NCBI RefSeq assembly: GCF_011634835.1
Contig: NZ_SIRP01000001.1
Coordinates: 3,158,970-3,222,969, forward strand
Reading direction: 5' to 3'
Length of the DNA: 64,000 nt
Origin: Isoptericola sp. BMS4
GTDB taxonomy: Bacteria > Actinomycetota > Actinomycetes > Actinomycetales > Cellulomonadaceae
The notes beneath the pieces are model-generated. The model made no database searches. It saw nothing but the letters and a program-made list of their open reading frames with translations, and was not told the DNA's origin. The translations under genes were made by a program, and so were the position numbers. This document shows positions 1 to 7,590 of this stretch, one piece after another. Numbering within the stretch: the stretch's first letter is position 1; every line of letters begins with the position of its first letter.

Positions 1-660
1 CGCTCGGGCGGGCCGCTGGCCGCTGCGTGGGCGATCCTGCGGGCGCTCGGGCGCGACGGGCTGGGCGTGCTGGCCGGCCGTGCCCGCGAGGCGACGCTCG
101 CGCTGCGCGCGGCCGTCGGCGGGATCGAGGGCCTGCGCGTGGTCGGCGACCCGGCGGGCCCGCTCCTCGCCGTGGCGGCGGACGACGACGCGGCGCCCGA
201 GCGCCGCGTCGACCCGCACCGGTGGGCGGACGCGGCCGCGGAGCGCGGGTGGGTCCTCCAGGCGCAGCCCGGCCTCGACCAGGACGGGTCCGTCCGGCTG
301 CCGCACACCACGCACCTCACCGTGACCCCCGTCACGGCCGACGTGCTCGACGACCTGGTGCCGGCGCTCGTCGCCGCGGCCGACGACGTGCGGGGCGTGC
401 CGCGGCCCGACGTCTCGGCGGTGCTCGGTGCGCTGCCGCTGCTCGACGCGGACGCCCCGCTCGACTCGGCGGCGGCCGCGTCGCTGCTGGGCGCCGTCGG
501 GCTGGACGTCGCCGGCACCGGGGACGACCCTGAGGACGGCGGCGCTCCGGGCGTCGGTCCGATGGCGCCGCTGCTCGCCCTCACCGAGGAGCTGCCGGCC
601 CCGCTGGTCGAGCGGCTGCTGGTCGAGCTGCTGGCCCGGCTCGTGGAGCCGCGCTCCTGA
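1..660 (+). CDS. PLP-dependent group II decarboxylase family protein, C-terminal part (5' end outside window)
   Basis: The reading frame is open from the first base to a TGA at 658-660, so only the C-terminal ~219 residues are present. The first residues (RSGGPLAAAWAIL) match the stretch just after the PLP lysine in group II decarboxylases and sphingosine-1-phosphate-lyase-like enzymes. A small C-terminal domain with the phrase LPHTTHLTVTP follows. The PLP lysine itself would lie upstream of the window, so substrate (glutamate, tyrosine, diaminobutyrate or other) cannot be judged. The next gene starts 28 bp downstream on the same strand but carries its own promoter-like hexamer. Confidence 0.7.
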   Translation, partial: RSGGPLAAAWAILRALGRDGLGVLAGRAREATLALRAAVGGIEGLRVVGDPAGPLLAVAADDDAAPERRVDPHRWADAAAERGWVLQAQPGLDQDGSVRLPHTTHLTVTPVTADVLDDLVPALVAAADDVRGVPRPDVSAVLGALPLLDADAPLDSAAAASLLGAVGLDVAGTGDDPEDGGAPGVGPMAPLLALTEELPAPLVERLLVELLARLVEPRS

Positions 661-676
661 CGCCGGCCGGCCGTCG

Positions 677-682
677 TACCCT
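677..682 (+). promoter_or_regulatory. -10 hexamer TACCCT for a leaderless start
   Basis: TACCCT fits the actinobacterial TANNNT consensus and ends 6 nt before the ATG at 689. No ribosome binding site lies between, so transcription probably begins at or near the start codon. Confidence 0.5.
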
Positions 683-688
683 GCGGCC

Positions 689-1828
689 ATGACGCACGAC
701 CCGCACGCAGCGCTCTCCCCCGACACCCTCGCCGTCACCGCCGGGCGCCCCGCCCGCGTCCAGGGCGGCCCGGTCAACCCTCCGGTGGTGCTGAGCTCCA
801 CCTACGTCTCCGAGGGCGTCCCGGCCCCGGGCGAGCTGCTGTACGCGCGGGGCGGCACGGAGACGTGGGTGCCGTTCGAGGAGGCCCTGGCCGCCCTGGA
901 GGGCGGCGGGCACGGCATCGTCTTCGGCTCGGGCATCGCGGCGATCGCGGCCACCCTCGGCGACGTGCCCGACGGCGGTGCCGTGGTGGTGCCTCGCCAC
1001 GCCTACCAGGTCTCGCTCGGCTACCTGGACGACATGGCCGCCCGGCACGGCGTCGAGGTGCGGCGCGTGGACGTCGCGGACACCGAGCAGGTCGTCGCCG
1101 CGCTGGACGGCGCGGACCTGCTCCTGGCCGAGTCGCCCACCAACCCGATGCTCGAGGTCGCGGACCTGCCAGCGATCCTCGCCGCCGCCCGCGAGCGGGG
1201 CGTGCGCTCGGTCGTGGACAACACGTTCGCGACGCCGCTGGGCCAGCAGCCGCTCGCCCTGGGCGCCGACCTGGTCGTGCACTCGGTGACCAAGTACCTG
1301 GCCGGCCACTCGGACGTCGTCCTCGGCGCCGTGGTGACGAACGACCCGGAGCTCGCGGCCTCGGTGCGGGCCTACCGCACGCTGCACGGCGCCGTCGCCG
1401 GGCCGCTGGAGGTGTTCCTCGCGCTGCGCGGCCTGCGCACGCTGCACCTGCGGACCGAGCGCGCGAACGCGAACGCCGCCGAGCTGGCGCGCCGCCTGGC
1501 CGAGCACCCGGCGGTGGCCGAGGTGCGCCACCCCTCGCTGCCGTCCGACCCGGGCCACGAGCGCGCCACGCGGCTCATGCACTCCTACGGCGCCGTGCTG
1601 GGCCTGCGGGCGCACGGCGGGGTCGCGGCCGCCGACGCCGTCGTGGCCGCGCTGCGGCTCTGGGTGCCCGCGACGTCGCTCGGCGGCGTGGAGTCGACCC
1701 TGGAGCGGCGCCGCCGGTTCACGACCGAGTCCGTCACCGTGCCCGAGGACCTGCTGCGGATGTCCGTCGGCGTCGAGGACGTCGAGGACCTGTGGGCGGA
1801 CCTCGACCAGGCGCTCTCCCGCGCCTGA
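689..1828 (+). CDS. Cystathionine gamma-synthase / gamma-lyase family PLP enzyme
   Basis: A 379-residue trans-sulfuration enzyme of the Cys/Met metabolism PLP family. The family either joins cysteine to an activated homoserine or cleaves cystathionine; sequence alone does not separate these here. Visible marks are the N-terminal GGPVNPPVVLSSTYV, the FGSGIAAI cofactor loop, ESPTNPMLEV, the aspartate in VVDNTFATP and the PLP lysine in HSVTKYLAGHSD. Length is normal for the family. The ATG at 689 is preferred because the TACCCT box ends 6 nt before it; the frame is open further upstream but overlaps the preceding gene. It precedes the AMIN-like lipoprotein gene by 120 bp. Confidence 0.88.
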   Translation: MTHDPHAALSPDTLAVTAGRPARVQGGPVNPPVVLSSTYVSEGVPAPGELLYARGGTETWVPFEEALAALEGGGHGIVFGSGIAAIAATLGDVPDGGAVVVPRHAYQVSLGYLDDMAARHGVEVRRVDVADTEQVVAALDGADLLLAESPTNPMLEVADLPAILAAARERGVRSVVDNTFATPLGQQPLALGADLVVHSVTKYLAGHSDVVLGAVVTNDPELAASVRAYRTLHGAVAGPLEVFLALRGLRTLHLRTERANANAAELARRLAEHPAVAEVRHPSLPSDPGHERATRLMHSYGAVLGLRAHGGVAAADAVVAALRLWVPATSLGGVESTLERRRRFTTESVTVPEDLLRMSVGVEDVEDLWADLDQALSRA

Positions 1829-1948
1829 CCGCCGGTAGGCCGGATCGTGGCCGGCCCGTAACCGTGTCGCGATGCGGCCGCCGCCGTCGCGTGCCTACCG
1901 TCGAGAAGGGCACCGCCGTGGGAGCGGTGCACGACGGAGGGATCGGCC

Positions 1949-2716
1949 ATGACCGCCGCACGCAGGGCGCGGGGCGCCGCCGTGGTGGCCGCCGGGCTGG
2001 CCGTGGCCGGCCTGGCGGCGTGCGACGGCGGGCCGGAGCTGCCCGGGTACGGCGGCGGCGCACCGACCACCCAGGAGGAGTCGAGCCCCACCCCGACGGA
2101 CGGGGACACGGACGACGACCGTCACATGGACGACGAGGACATGGGCGACGGCGACCACATGGACGACGAGGACATGGGCGACGGCGACCACATGGACGAC
2201 GGTCACGGGGACGACGGCACCGGCGACGACGACCCGTCCGGCGACACGCCGTTCCGGGCGGACGACCGCCCCGACACCGGACGGGCGAGCGGGGACGCGG
2301 CGCTGGTTATCACGGACGTCCGGGTGGGCGCCCACGACGGCTACGACCGGGTCGTCCTCGACCTCGGCGGGACCGGCAGCCCGGGGTGGCGCGTCGAGTA
2401 CGTGGACCGGGCGACGGACGACGGCAGCGGCGAGCCCGTCGACGTCGACGGCGACGAAGTGCTGCAGGTCCGCCTCTCCGGGATGGCGCTGCCCTCCGAC
2501 GTCTCCGGCGTGGCCGAGTACGACGGTGGGCGGGTGGAACCGGACGGCACCGAGGCCGTCGAGGAGGTCGTGTACCGGTTCTGGTTCGAGGGGTACACGA
2601 CGATTTTCATCGGTGTCGACGACCCGACCGACGGCGCCCGCCGTCCCGCGTTCCGCGTGTTCGCGCTGGACGACCCGGCGCGCGTCGTCGTCGACGTCCG
2701 CACGACGGGCCCCTGA
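1949..2716 (+). CDS. AMIN-like domain lipoprotein with His/Met/Asp-rich 11-residue repeats
   Basis: A 255-residue secreted lipoprotein. The signal peptide ends in a lipobox (GLAAC, Cys25), so it is probably lipid-anchored on the outer face of the membrane. Residues ~50-95 form a very acidic linker with two exact copies and a partial third copy of HMDDEDMGDGD. Residues ~110-255 look like an actinobacterial AMIN-like beta domain, with ALVITDVRVGAHDGYDRVVLDL at the start and RVVVDVRTTG at the end. GGAGG at 1936 supports the ATG. It converges on gpsA with a 19-bp gap. The Met/His/Asp repeats suggest metal binding; that is inference. Confidence 0.75.
   Translation: MTAARRARGAAVVAAGLAVAGLAACDGGPELPGYGGGAPTTQEESSPTPTDGDTDDDRHMDDEDMGDGDHMDDEDMGDGDHMDDGHGDDGTGDDDPSGDTPFRADDRPDTGRASGDAALVITDVRVGAHDGYDRVVLDLGGTGSPGWRVEYVDRATDDGSGEPVDVDGDEVLQVRLSGMALPSDVSGVAEYDGGRVEPDGTEAVEEVVYRFWFEGYTTIFIGVDDPTDGARRPAFRVFALDDPARVVVDVRTTGP
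2123..2200 (+). repeat. 33-bp in-frame tandem repeat, about 2.4 copies
   Basis: Units begin at 2123, 2156 and 2189, each opening with CACATGGACGACG. The first two are identical at DNA level and encode HMDDEDMGDGD; the third diverges after HMDDG. The exact period of 33 bp keeps the frame and makes copy-number change likely. Confidence 0.9.
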
Positions 2717-2735
2717 CGCGGCCCGGGACAGCGGC

Positions 2736-3800
2736 TCAGGCGCCGACGCCCTCGGCCTTCTGCGGCCGCGACAGGAGCTCGCGCGCCATCTCCTCCACCG
2801 GCAGGCCGTCGTAGAGGACGGACACGACGCCCGCGGTGATCGGCATGTCGACGCCGTGCTTGCCCGCCAGGTCGAGCACGGACTTGCAGGACTTCGCGCC
2901 CTCCGCGGTGGTGCCCGTGGCCTCGACCGCCTCGTCGAGCGTCATGCCCTCGCCGACGTGCCGCCCCAGGGTGTTGTTGCGCGACAGCGGGGACGTGCAG
3001 GTCGCCACCAGGTCGCCCATGCCCGCCAGCCCGGAGAACGTCTCGGCCGAGGCGCCCAGCGCCAGGCCGAGGCGCGTGATCTCCACCAGCCCGCGCGTGA
3101 TGACGGTCGCGGTGGTGTTGGAGCCGAAACCGCGGCCCTGCGCCATGCCGACGGCGAGCGCGATGACGTTCTTCACGGCCCCGCACAGCTCCACGCCGAC
3201 CACGTCGTCGTTCGTGTAGGGGCGGAAGTAGGAGCTCGCGCACGCCTCGGCGACGAACCGGGCGACGCCGGGGTCGGTGCAGGCCACGACGGTCGCCGTC
3301 GGCTGCCTCTCGGCGATCTCCTTGGCGAGGTTCGGCCCGGAGACGACCGCCACCCGGGACAGCGGCACGTCGAGCGCCTCGACGATGACCTGGCTCATCC
3401 GCTCGTCGGTGCCGAGCTCCACGCCCTTCATCAGCGACACGATCACGGCGTCCGGCTCGACCAGGTCACGCAGGTCGCGCAGCGTGGCGCGGGCGACCTG
3501 GGAGGGCACCGCGACGACGACGACCTGCGCGCCGGCGAGCGCCTCGGCGGCGTCCGTGGTGCCGGTCATGGGCGGCAGCTCGACGCCGGGCAGGTACCGG
3601 GTGTTGCCGCGCCGGTGGGTGACCTCGTCGGCGACGTCGGCGTTGCGGCCCCACAGCCGCACCTCGCACCCGGCGTCGGCGAGGACCATCGCGAAGGTGG
3701 TCCCCCACGAGCCGGAGCCCAGCACGGCGGCGCGCACCGGCGCACCCCCGCTCGTCGGGGTCTCGGGCGAGGCGGTCGGGGCGGTGGGGGTCGTGCTCAC
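2736..3800 (-). CDS. gpsA: Glycerol-3-phosphate dehydrogenase [NAD(P)+]
   Basis: A 354-residue cytoplasmic enzyme that reduces dihydroxyacetone phosphate to sn-glycerol 3-phosphate, the head-group precursor for phospholipids. The nucleotide-binding motif AAVLGSGSWGTTFA follows a Thr/Pro-rich tail of ~22 residues. Other family marks are SLMKGVELGT, SGPNLAKEI, LCGAVKNVIALAVG (catalytic lysine) and the C-terminal GLAGMGDLVATCTS. The GTG at 3800 is chosen because its GTGA overlaps the stop of plsC, indicating translational coupling, and GGAG lies 6 nt upstream. Its product is the substrate of the acyltransferase encoded just upstream. Confidence 0.95.
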   Translation of the reverse strand: MSTTPTAPTASPETPTSGGAPVRAAVLGSGSWGTTFAMVLADAGCEVRLWGRNADVADEVTHRRGNTRYLPGVELPPMTGTTDAAEALAGAQVVVVAVPSQVARATLRDLRDLVEPDAVIVSLMKGVELGTDERMSQVIVEALDVPLSRVAVVSGPNLAKEIAERQPTATVVACTDPGVARFVAEACASSYFRPYTNDDVVGVELCGAVKNVIALAVGMAQGRGFGSNTTATVITRGLVEITRLGLALGASAETFSGLAGMGDLVATCTSPLSRNNTLGRHVGEGMTLDEAVEATGTTAEGAKSCKSVLDLAGKHGVDMPITAGVVSVLYDGLPVEEMARELLSRPQKAEGVGA

Positions 3801-4552
3801 GGGCGCTCCACGGGAGGGTAGGTCGTTCGCTTGGCCTCGTACTCGGGGTGCTTGCGCAGGTCGAAGCGGGCCGCGGGGGCCTGCTCGCCGCGGACGTCGG
3901 CCAGCAGGGCCGTGATCGCGTCCATGACGCGGTTCGTCGCCTCGCGCAGCACCTGGGTGTCGACGGGGCGGTCGTACAGGTCGGACAGGTCGACGGGCGG
4001 GCCGGCCACCATCGTCACCCGCTTGCGCGGGAACGGCCGCAGCAGCTTCCCGTAGCGGGGCAGCACGCGGTGCGCACCCCACTGGGCGATCGGCACCACC
4101 GGCAGCCGGCTGGCCAGCGCCATCCGCGCCATCCCCGTCTTGGCCTCCATGGGCCACAGGTCGGGGTCCCGCGTGAGCGTCCCCTCGGGGAGGATCGTCA
4201 CGCAGGCGCCGTCTCCGAGCTGCGCCGCCGCGTCCTCGAGCGACCGGCCGGCCGCGGCCGTGCCACGGTCGACGGGGATCATCCGGGTCGCGCGCAGAAC
4301 GGAGCCGACGAGCGGGGCGGTGAACAGACCGCGCTTGGCCATGATCCTCGGCTCGTACCCGTGGTCGAACAGGTAGTGGGCGAGGGTGACCGCGTCGAAC
4401 TCCGTCACGTGGTTCGCGGCGGCGATGAACCCCCCGGAGCGGGGGAAGTTCTCGCTCCCGCGCCAGTCGTAGCGGATCATCGAGAACATCAGGGGCCGCA
4501 CGATCCGCGCGACGGCGCGGTAGCCGCGGGAGTCTGGTCGGGCGATGGGCAC
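3797..4552 (-). CDS. plsC: 1-acyl-sn-glycerol-3-phosphate acyltransferase (PlsC family)
   Basis: A 251-residue membrane-associated acyltransferase that adds an acyl chain to lysophosphatidic acid or a related lysolipid. The HX4D motif is NHVTEFD near residue 48 and the second box is LPEGTLTRDPD near residue 123. The GTG at 4552 is supported by TAGGCT ending 8 nt upstream. Its stop overlaps the gpsA start by 4 bp, so both enzymes of phosphatidate synthesis are made from one transcript. murA lies 60 bp upstream on the same strand, which is the usual actinobacterial order. Confidence 0.9.
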   Translation of the reverse strand: MPIARPDSRGYRAVARIVRPLMFSMIRYDWRGSENFPRSGGFIAAANHVTEFDAVTLAHYLFDHGYEPRIMAKRGLFTAPLVGSVLRATRMIPVDRGTAAAGRSLEDAAAQLGDGACVTILPEGTLTRDPDLWPMEAKTGMARMALASRLPVVPIAQWGAHRVLPRYGKLLRPFPRKRVTMVAGPPVDLSDLYDRPVDTQVLREATNRVMDAITALLADVRGEQAPAARFDLRKHPEYEAKRTTYPPVERP

Positions 4553-4560
4553 GGAGCCTG

Positions 4561-4566
4561 AGCCTA
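4561..4566 (-). promoter_or_regulatory. -10 hexamer TAGGCT before plsC
   Basis: Read on the minus strand, TAGGCT ends 8 nt before the GTG at 4552, in the short gap after murA. It could give a leaderless plsC-gpsA transcript in addition to read-through from murA. Confidence 0.4.
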
Positions 4567-4612
4567 CCTGCCGCCGGCCACCCCTCGTGCCCCGGAGGGC
4601 CCGTGCGACCTC

Positions 4613-5929
4613 CTAGTCACGACTGACGTCGGCCCCCAGGGCGACCAGCTTGTCCTGGAACGCCTCGTACCCGCGGTCGATGAGGCTGATGCCGCGCACG
4701 GTCGACGTGCCCTTGGCCGCGAGCGCCGCGATGAGGTGCGAGAACCCGCCGCGCAGGTCCGGCACCTCGATGTCGGCCGCCGCGAGCGGCGTCGGGCCGG
4801 AGACCACGGCGGAGTGCTTGAAGTTCCGCTGCCCGAAGCGGCAGTCGCGCCCGCCGAGGCACTCCTTGTAGACCTGGATGGTGGAGCCCATCTTGCGCAG
4901 CGCGTCGGTGAAGCCGAAGCGGTTCTCGTAGACGGTCTCGTGGACGATCGACAGGCCCTTGGCCTGGGTGAGCGCAACGACCAGCGGCTGCTGCCAGTCG
5001 GTCATGAAGCCGGGGTGCACGTCGGTCTCGAGCACGATGGACCGCAGGTCTCCGCCGGGGTGCCAGAACCGGATGCCGTCGTCCTGCACGTCGAAGCGGC
5101 CGCCGACCTTCCGGAACGTGTTGAGGAAGGTCATCATCTCGGGCTGGGTGGCGCCCTTGATCATCACGTCGCCGCCGGTGGCCAGCGCGGCGGACGCCCA
5201 CGACGCCGTCTCGATGCGGTCGCCGAGGGCGGTGTGCGCGTAGCCCTCGAGCCGGTCCACGCCCTCGATGCGGATCACCCGGTCGGTGTCGACGGAGATG
5301 ATGGCGCCCATCTTCTGCAGCACCGCGATGAGGTCCATGATCTCGGGCTCGATCGCGGCGCCGGACAGCTCGGTGATGCCCTCGGCGCGCACGGCGGTGA
5401 GCAGCGTCTGCTCGGTGGCGCCGACGGACGGGTACGGCAGGGCGATCTTGGTGCCCTGCAGGCGGCGCGGCGCGCGCAGCTGGATGCCGTTGGGGAGCTT
5501 GTCCACGACGGCGCCGAACTGGCGAAGGATGTCGAGGTGGTAGTTGATCGGCCGGTCACCGATGCGGCAGCCGCCGAGGTCCGGGATGAAGGCCTCGCCC
5601 AGGCGGTGCAGCAGCGGCCCGCAGAACAGGATCGGGATGCGGCTGGAGCCGGCGTGCGCGTCGATGTCGGCGACGTGCGCGGACTCCACGTTCGACGGGT
5701 CGAGGTCGAGGATCCCGGCGTCCGGGTCGGACTTGACCGTCACCCCGTGCAGCTCGAGCAGCCCGGTGACGACGGCCACGTCGCGGATCTGCGGCACGTT
5801 CCGCAGCACGCTCGGCGACTCCCCCAGCAGGGAGGCCACCATCGCCTTGGAGACGAAGTTCTTCGCCCCGCGCACCGTGATGGTGCCCTCGAGCGGCGTC
5901 CCGCCGTTGACGTACAGCAGATCGTTCAT
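4613..5929 (-). CDS. murA: UDP-N-acetylglucosamine 1-carboxyvinyltransferase
   Basis: A 438-residue enzyme that transfers enolpyruvate from PEP to UDP-GlcNAc, the first committed step of peptidoglycan synthesis in the cytoplasm. Two-fold EPSP-synthase-like architecture is evident, with GAKN (Lys23) at the N-terminus, GGCRIGDRP with Cys121 at the position of the PEP/fosfomycin-reactive cysteine, and VHPGFMTDWQQP in the second half. Because cysteine rather than aspartate is present, the enzyme is expected to be fosfomycin-sensitive. The ATG at 5929 opens the conserved NDLLYVNGGTPLEG. A frame extension upstream lacks family similarity and is excluded. Confidence 0.95.
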   Translation of the reverse strand: MNDLLYVNGGTPLEGTITVRGAKNFVSKAMVASLLGESPSVLRNVPQIRDVAVVTGLLELHGVTVKSDPDAGILDLDPSNVESAHVADIDAHAGSSRIPILFCGPLLHRLGEAFIPDLGGCRIGDRPINYHLDILRQFGAVVDKLPNGIQLRAPRRLQGTKIALPYPSVGATEQTLLTAVRAEGITELSGAAIEPEIMDLIAVLQKMGAIISVDTDRVIRIEGVDRLEGYAHTALGDRIETASWASAALATGGDVMIKGATQPEMMTFLNTFRKVGGRFDVQDDGIRFWHPGGDLRSIVLETDVHPGFMTDWQQPLVVALTQAKGLSIVHETVYENRFGFTDALRKMGSTIQVYKECLGGRDCRFGQRNFKHSAVVSGPTPLAAADIEVPDLRGGFSHLIAALAAKGTSTVRGISLIDRGYEAFQDKLVALGADVSRD

Positions 5930-6237
5930 GTCCTCGCGTCGTCCCTCCTGCGGATGGCAGTGTCGTCTCGGCGGCACGCACACGCGTCCCCGTCCCGGCC
6001 TCCCGGTCGGACCGGTGCGGTCCGCCGCGGGCGCCTGTCGCGGTGCGTCCCACCTCGGGACCGTCGCGGCGTCGTCGATCCTGCCCCGCCCGGCCCGCCG
6101 GTGCCAACACGCGCCACCGTCGCGATATTCACGTTCACCACACCTTCACGCCGCCCGCACCCCGGGAGCCGCAGGACACGCGCCCACATCCCGAGATGCG
6201 GGATCAGCATGCGGGACGCCGTCCTAGCCTCGACCGC
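5930..6237. other. Divergent intergenic region between murA and an MFS transporter
   Basis: These 308 bp hold the murA ribosome binding region (AGGAGG about 15 nt and GAGG about 4 nt before its ATG) and the TAGCCT box of the transporter. An imperfect palindrome, ATCCC-N7-GGGAT, lies at about 6188-6204. The only AT-rich spot is around 6124-6130. No coding signal or RNA gene is seen. Confidence 0.6.
6225..6230 (+). promoter_or_regulatory. -10 hexamer TAGCCT for a leaderless start
   Basis: TAGCCT ends 7 nt before the ATG at 6238 with no ribosome binding site between. Confidence 0.5.
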
Positions 6238-7590
6238 ATGACCACCGCACCATCCCCTCGCGTCGACACCACCGGCGCCCCGCCGTCGAACTCGCGCGGC
6301 CGCGTCATCGTCGCGTCGCTCATCGGCACCTCGATCGAGTTCTACGACTTCTACGCCTACGCCACCGCCGCATCGCTCGTCTTCCCCGCGCTGTTCTTCC
6401 CGAACCAGGACGGCACGACGGCGCTGCTCGCCTCGTTCGCCGCCTTCGGTGTGGCGTTCATCGCCCGCCCCCTGGGCTCGGTGCTTTTCGGGCACTTCGG
6501 CGACCGCGTCGGCCGCAAGACGACGCTCGTCGCGTCACTGCTCACCATGGGGATCGCCACGGTCGTCATCGGCGTCATCCCGGCGGCCACGACGCCCGGC
6601 TGGGCCGTGCTCGCCCCGCTCGTGCTCGTGCTGTGCCGGTTCTGCCAGGGCCTCGGTCTGGGCGGGGAGTGGAGCGGCGCCGCGCTGCTCGCGACGGAGA
6701 ACGCGCCCGCCGGCAGGCGTGCCGTCTGGGGCACGTTCCCCCAGCTCGGCGCCCCGATCGGCTTCATCCTGGCGAACCTGGTCTTCATCGGGCTGTCGAG
6801 CACGCTGACCGCCGAGCAGTTCGCCGCCTGGGGCTGGCGCGTGCCGTTCCTCGCCAGCGCCGTGCTCGTGATCATCGGCCTGTGGGTGCGCCTGAAGCTC
6901 ATCGAGACGCCCGCGTTCACCAAGGTCGTCGAGGCACAGGCCGTGGCCAAGGTGCCGGTCGCCCGCGTGTTCCGCACGTCGTGGCGCAAGATCGTCTCGG
7001 GCACGTTCATCATGCTCGCGACGTACGTGCTGTTCTACCTGATGACCACGTTCACGCTGAACTACGGCATCGCGCCCACGGACGCCTCCCCGGCCGGCCT
7101 GGGCTACGAGAAGATCGACTACCTGTGGATGCTCATCGTGGGCGTGGTCTTCTTCGGGATCTTCACGCTCGTGTCGGGCCCGCTGGCGGAGCGGTTCGGC
7201 CGCCGCGCCCACCTGCTCGTCGTCACGGCCGCGATCGCCGTCTTCGGCCTGCTGTTCGTCCCGCTGTTCGCCGCCGGCACCGTGGGCGTCATGACGCTGC
7301 TGATCCTGGGCTTCACCCTCATGGGGCTGACGTTCGGGCCCATGGCCGCGATGCTGCCGGAGCTCTTCCCCGCCAACGTGCGGTACACGGGCTCTGCCGT
7401 CGCGTACAACCTGTCGTCGATCCTCGGCGCCGCGGTCGCCCCGTTCATCGCGGTGTGGCTGTGGGACGCCGCCGACTCCCCCGTGCTCGTGGGCGTGTAC
7501 CTGGCCGTCATGGCCGCGATCACGTTCGTCGCGCTCCTGGCCGAGAAGGAGACCAAGGGCGTGGAGTTCACGGACGACGTCGGCCGCTGA
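6238..7590 (+). CDS. MFS transporter, metabolite:H+ symporter (MHS) family
   Basis: A 450-residue inner-membrane permease with about 12 hydrophobic segments. The opening GTSIEFYDFYAYATAASLVFPALFFP is the signature of the MHS branch (ShiA, ProP, KgtP and citrate carriers). The DRVGRKTTL loop between TM2 and TM3, the WRVPFL segment after TM6 and LAERFGRR in the second half are also typical. The substrate is probably a small organic acid or osmolyte and cannot be set from sequence. Its last 23 bp overlap the end of the convergent DHA2 transporter gene. Confidence 0.88.
   Translation: MTTAPSPRVDTTGAPPSNSRGRVIVASLIGTSIEFYDFYAYATAASLVFPALFFPNQDGTTALLASFAAFGVAFIARPLGSVLFGHFGDRVGRKTTLVASLLTMGIATVVIGVIPAATTPGWAVLAPLVLVLCRFCQGLGLGGEWSGAALLATENAPAGRRAVWGTFPQLGAPIGFILANLVFIGLSSTLTAEQFAAWGWRVPFLASAVLVIIGLWVRLKLIETPAFTKVVEAQAVAKVPVARVFRTSWRKIVSGTFIMLATYVLFYLMTTFTLNYGIAPTDASPAGLGYEKIDYLWMLIVGVVFFGIFTLVSGPLAERFGRRAHLLVVTAAIAVFGLLFVPLFAAGTVGVMTLLILGFTLMGLTFGPMAAMLPELFPANVRYTGSAVAYNLSSILGAAVAPFIAVWLWDAADSPVLVGVYLAVMAAITFVALLAEKETKGVEFTDDVGR

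Noticed and set aside
661-688. SAM riboswitch before the cystathionine enzyme gene
   Set aside because: The gap is only 28 bp and a leaderless start is indicated.
4736-6241. Long plus-strand reading frame (about 500 codons) opposite murA
   Set aside because: It is antisense to a clear murA and its protein is a Val/His/Arg/Gly-rich string with no domain, as expected from GC3-biased DNA read on the other strand.
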